Source of the DNA: JBDRLD01 sp043813445
GTDB taxonomy: Bacteria > Patescibacteriota > Patescibacteriia > JACPHY01
Direction of reading: 5' to 3'
NCBI GenBank assembly: GCA_043813445.1
Contig: JBDRLD010000027.1
Span: forward strand, 1 to 7,086
Length of the DNA stretch: 7,086 nucleotides
Shown here piece after piece: positions 4,852-7,086 of the stretch. A model generated the notes under the pieces. It ran no database searches. It saw nothing but the letters and a program-made list of their open reading frames with translations, and had not been told where the DNA came from. Each line of letters starts with the position of its first letter. Positions within the stretch are counted from its first letter, which is position 1. The position numbers and the translations under genes were made by a program.

Positions 4852-5502
4852 ATGAATGCCCGTCGCAAGAAACAAATTGCACGCGTCCTGCGAACAATCG
4901 GAGCGGTGCCGGAATACTCCGAGCCGTTCCTATTCGCTATCGCCGTCGCTCTAATTGCGCTGTTTGCGATCGACAGTGAATTTCGGAGTTTCGTGGGAAG
5001 ATTTGTATCCGATCTAGGCTTTGGCGAGCTCGTGGTTACGCTTGTGGCCGTTTTCGGAGGAATTGGATTAGCTATTTATTATGCGTTCGCGAAGCGCAAA
5101 ATATCATCCACCGCGAAGAGTCTCCTTATTTTATTCATCGTACTTATTGAATGTCCGGTCGCTGCCGCTGCAGCGTTCCATCTTGCAACGACAGGTGCTT
5201 TCGGTTTTCGTCTCATCTTTCCTGCGATGAACATTCTTCACATCGCAGTGCTGGCGGTTGGGTTACATGTTGGCGTTATTGGAGAGCATTCGATCTCCGA
5301 TGAGCAAGCGCCTTGGTATGAATCGGTGATTGCCGGATTGACGACCATCGTGCTACTGCTCGTTGTACACTATTCATTTCGAGAGCACTGGTCGATCGCG
5401 TTTTCAATGAGCGTCACATACGCAGCATTCGTCAGCGAGCGTGTTGGTGCGATTTTACTGCGATTGTTTGATAATAGGAATGACACGAGGTTGAGTAGAT
5501 GA
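4852..5502 (+). CDS. Hypothetical six-helix membrane protein
   Basis: I do not recognise this 216-residue protein. It has a basic, soluble N-terminus (MNARRKKQIARVLR), which suggests the N-terminus is cytoplasmic. Six likely transmembrane helices follow at about 25-41, 58-80, 88-110, 119-143, 157-174 and 178-196, ending in a polar tail (DNRNDTRLSR). Polar residues within or next to helices are Glu100-Cys101, Asn127, His130, His139 and His173. No catalytic or transport motif is clear. The start follows directly from the promoter at 4815-4843; there is no Shine-Dalgarno, consistent with leaderless translation. The promoter copy shared with the upstream DUF6629-type gene hints at a joint role at the membrane, which is inference only. 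Confidence 0.8.
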   Translation: MNARRKKQIARVLRTIGAVPEYSEPFLFAIAVALIALFAIDSEFRSFVGRFVSDLGFGELVVTLVAVFGGIGLAIYYAFAKRKISSTAKSLLILFIVLIECPVAAAAAFHLATTGAFGFRLIFPAMNILHIAVLAVGLHVGVIGEHSISDEQAPWYESVIAGLTTIVLLLVVHYSFREHWSIAFSMSVTYAAFVSERVGAILLRLFDNRNDTRLSR

Positions 5503-5551
5503 GCGGGCCGTGGAGGCGGGAGTTTTGGGAAAGGCATTTTGTACCCATATG

Positions 5552-5583
5552 ACAAGGTCGCGCGCGATGCGAGACCTTGTTTT
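5552..5583 (+). terminator. Intrinsic terminator after the orphan membrane gene
   Basis: ACAAGGTC (5552-5559) pairs with GACCTTGT (5573-5580), and CGC pairs with GCG inside after one mismatch. A TTT run continues from the stem, giving TTGTTTTGG. It sits about 50 nt after the stop codon at 5500-5502. Confidence 0.75.
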
Positions 5584-5624
5584 GGTTGATGGTATTAGTG
5601 AGTTGGCGTGTGTCGCTCCTTTGG

Positions 5625-5649
5625 TTCGTTTTTTCGAAAGCGAAACGAA
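5625..5649. promoter_or_regulatory. Inverted repeat upstream of the cation ATPase
   Basis: TTCGTTT (5625-5631) and AAACGAA (5643-5649) are exact inverted copies 11 bp apart, with the palindrome TTTCGAAA between them. It lies about 50 bp before the ATPase start and could be an operator for metal- or ion-responsive control. I see no convincing -35/-10 pair next to it. Confidence 0.3.
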
Positions 5650-5700
5650 TAAGCAGGATGGGGAGAAACTTTGGCGCGACTTCCTGTACGATGGAAGGGT

Positions 5701-7086
5701 ATGCAGGAAACAGAAATGCGGTCGATTGTTGATATTCTTAAGGATCTCCACACGGATGGGGGAGGCCTTTCTGCGGTTGAGGTGCGTGCGCGGCGGAAGA
5801 AGTATGGCGCGAACGCGTTGCCGGAGCGGAAACGTCCCGGTGTATTGGCGGTGATTCTGGATGAGCTTCGCAATCCACTTCTCATCATTCTTTCAGTGGC
5901 GGCAATCATTGCCACTCTGTTTGGAGAGTATATTGACGGAGGATTTATTCTCGTGACGCTCCTAGTGACGACTGGATTCGGCGTTATTATGGCGGTGCGT
6001 GCGGAGCGGGCGTTGTATGCGCTTCGGGGGTTGATCCATCCCACGGCGATCGTGATACGCGATGGGCGGACATCGGAGGTGTCGGTGGATGAGCTCGTTC
6101 CGGGAGATCGTATCGTGCTCGCACGGGGTATGCAGATCCCTGCGGATGCGCTTGTGCTTGAGGCGCATGCACTGGAGGTTGATGAGTCGGTATTGACCGG
6201 AGAGTCGGTCCCTGTGACGAAGTCGGTTGAGCAATCGCGTGCAGAGTTGTGGCAGGGAACAACTATCGTCGAAGGACAAGGCGAAGCCGTTGTGACTGCA
6301 ACTGGCCACGAGACGAAACTTGCACACATCGCCGCATCACTCAGTGAAGAGCGGCAGCAGACACCACTTCAGGAGCAGCTCACGCGATTCGCTCGCGTCA
6401 TCGCATATGCCATTCTCGGTGTGACGGTGGCATTATTCGCGTTTGGCGTATTCCTCGGTCGCCCGGCCATGGAGATGCTCACCGTGGCTATTGCGGTTGC
6501 AGTAGCGGCCGTACCGGAGGGGCTTGCTGTTGCCGTGACGGCGATTCTCGCAATCGGAACCGTTCGTCTTGCTCGGCGGAAGTGTCTTGTGAGGCGGATT
6601 ATTGCCGCGGAGACACTCGGTTCCGTCTCGATCATTCTTACCGACAAAACCGGAACTCTCACTGAGGGGCACATGCGTGCCGTTGGGGTTCGGACACCGG
6701 ATTCGCACACAGAACTCCATCACGGCACAACGCTCGACGAAGCGAGCAGGGCGCTCCTCGAGGGTGCGGCGATTGCTTCAGACGTCAGCATCGCCAACCC
6801 GGAGCACTCGGCGGAGCAGTGGCGATTCATTGGTTCTAATACTGAAGCTGCGCTAGTTGGAGGAGCCGGAATTGCTGGAATCGATGTGATGAAAGTTCGT
6901 GCCGAAGCGAAGATTATTGATCGACTCCCTTTTACGGCCGATCGAAAGTTTTCTGCCACACTCATCGAGCGTGGAGGGAAGCGATCAATGATTCTCATCG
7001 GTGCTGCTGAGCGACTCGTTGCACAGTCGGCGATGCCGCAAGGCATTGCGGAGGAAATTGAAGCGCGCGCGCAAGAGGGATTCCGT
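5701..7086 (+). CDS. P2-type cation-transporting ATPase, N-terminal part
   Basis: The frame runs 462 codons to the window edge without a stop, about half of a usual 850-900-residue P2-type pump (Ca2+, Na+ or similar ions moved across the membrane at the cost of ATP). Seen in order: the N-terminal cation-ATPase segment (LSAVEVRARRKKYGANALP, 23-41), helices M1-M2 (about 58-100), the actuator domain with PGD (134-136) and TGES (167-170), M3-M4 (about 231-285) with VPEGL (271-275), the phosphorylation site DKTGTLT (Asp315-Thr321), and the nucleotide-binding domain with PFTADRKFS (410-418). Glu273 of PEGL matches the cation ligand of SERCA-type pumps, but the usual following Pro is Ala. The ion cannot be fixed without M5-M6. 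Start is uncertain. ATG 5701 gives the longer N-terminus. ATG 5716 has the better-spaced AGGA (5705-5708) and would remove five residues. Confidence 0.93.
   Translation, partial: MQETEMRSIVDILKDLHTDGGGLSAVEVRARRKKYGANALPERKRPGVLAVILDELRNPLLIILSVAAIIATLFGEYIDGGFILVTLLVTTGFGVIMAVRAERALYALRGLIHPTAIVIRDGRTSEVSVDELVPGDRIVLARGMQIPADALVLEAHALEVDESVLTGESVPVTKSVEQSRAELWQGTTIVEGQGEAVVTATGHETKLAHIAASLSEERQQTPLQEQLTRFARVIAYAILGVTVALFAFGVFLGRPAMEMLTVAIAVAVAAVPEGLAVAVTAILAIGTVRLARRKCLVRRIIAAETLGSVSIILTDKTGTLTEGHMRAVGVRTPDSHTELHHGTTLDEASRALLEGAAIASDVSIANPEHSAEQWRFIGSNTEAALVGGAGIAGIDVMKVRAEAKIIDRLPFTADRKFSATLIERGGKRSMILIGAAERLVAQSAMPQGIAEEIEARAQEGFR

Noticed and set aside
5595..6329. 244-codon minus-strand open frame
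   Set aside because: It is the antisense shadow of the P-type ATPase, whose + strand frame carries TGES and other family motifs. Its composition (Ser/Thr/Arg-rich) is not protein-like.

Overview
The window looks like chromosomal DNA from an uncultured bacterium, with all recognisable genes on the + strand. I infer a Patescibacteria/CPR-type organism at low to moderate confidence. The basis is isolated genes each with their own promoter and terminator, poor Shine-Dalgarno sequences with probable leaderless mRNAs, and a minimal 65-residue cold-shock protein with an atypical N-terminus. No gene needs UGA read as an amino acid, so the code appears standard.

Layout. Positions 1-146 hold no convincing gene. 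From about 147 to 2219 there is no credible protein gene, yet the stretch is bounded by a clear sigma70-type promoter (147-174) and a strong intrinsic terminator (2145-2219). In between it is packed with perfect hairpins capped by UUCG and GNRA tetraloops, nested arms and a three-way junction. I read it as one structured non-coding RNA of about 2.0 kb, which I cannot assign to a known family. It is the most notable object in the window.

A repeat-rich spacer follows (2220-2660). It has a perfect 25-bp inverted repeat, nested inverted repeats and diverged direct repeats, resembling a small non-autonomous mobile or palindromic repeat cluster.

Five protein genes follow. (1) A secreted or membrane-anchored zinc-hydrolase-like protein related to the phospholipase C/S1-P1 nuclease fold (2696-3481). 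(2) A cold-shock domain protein (3792-3989) with a strong extended -10 promoter, a dyad at its start site and a strong terminator. (3) A multi-pass membrane protein beginning MCFSA, of the DUF6629 type (4109-4744). (4) An unrecognised six-helix membrane protein (4852-5502). (5) The first 462 codons of a P2-type cation-transporting ATPase, cut by the window end (5701-7086).

The genes look like separate transcription units rather than an operon. Genes 3 and 4 share nearly identical promoter blocks (TTGTnT, 17 bp, GAGAAT), so they may be co-regulated despite a terminator between them. Genes 1 and 4 have -10 elements so close to their ATG that their mRNAs are probably leaderless.
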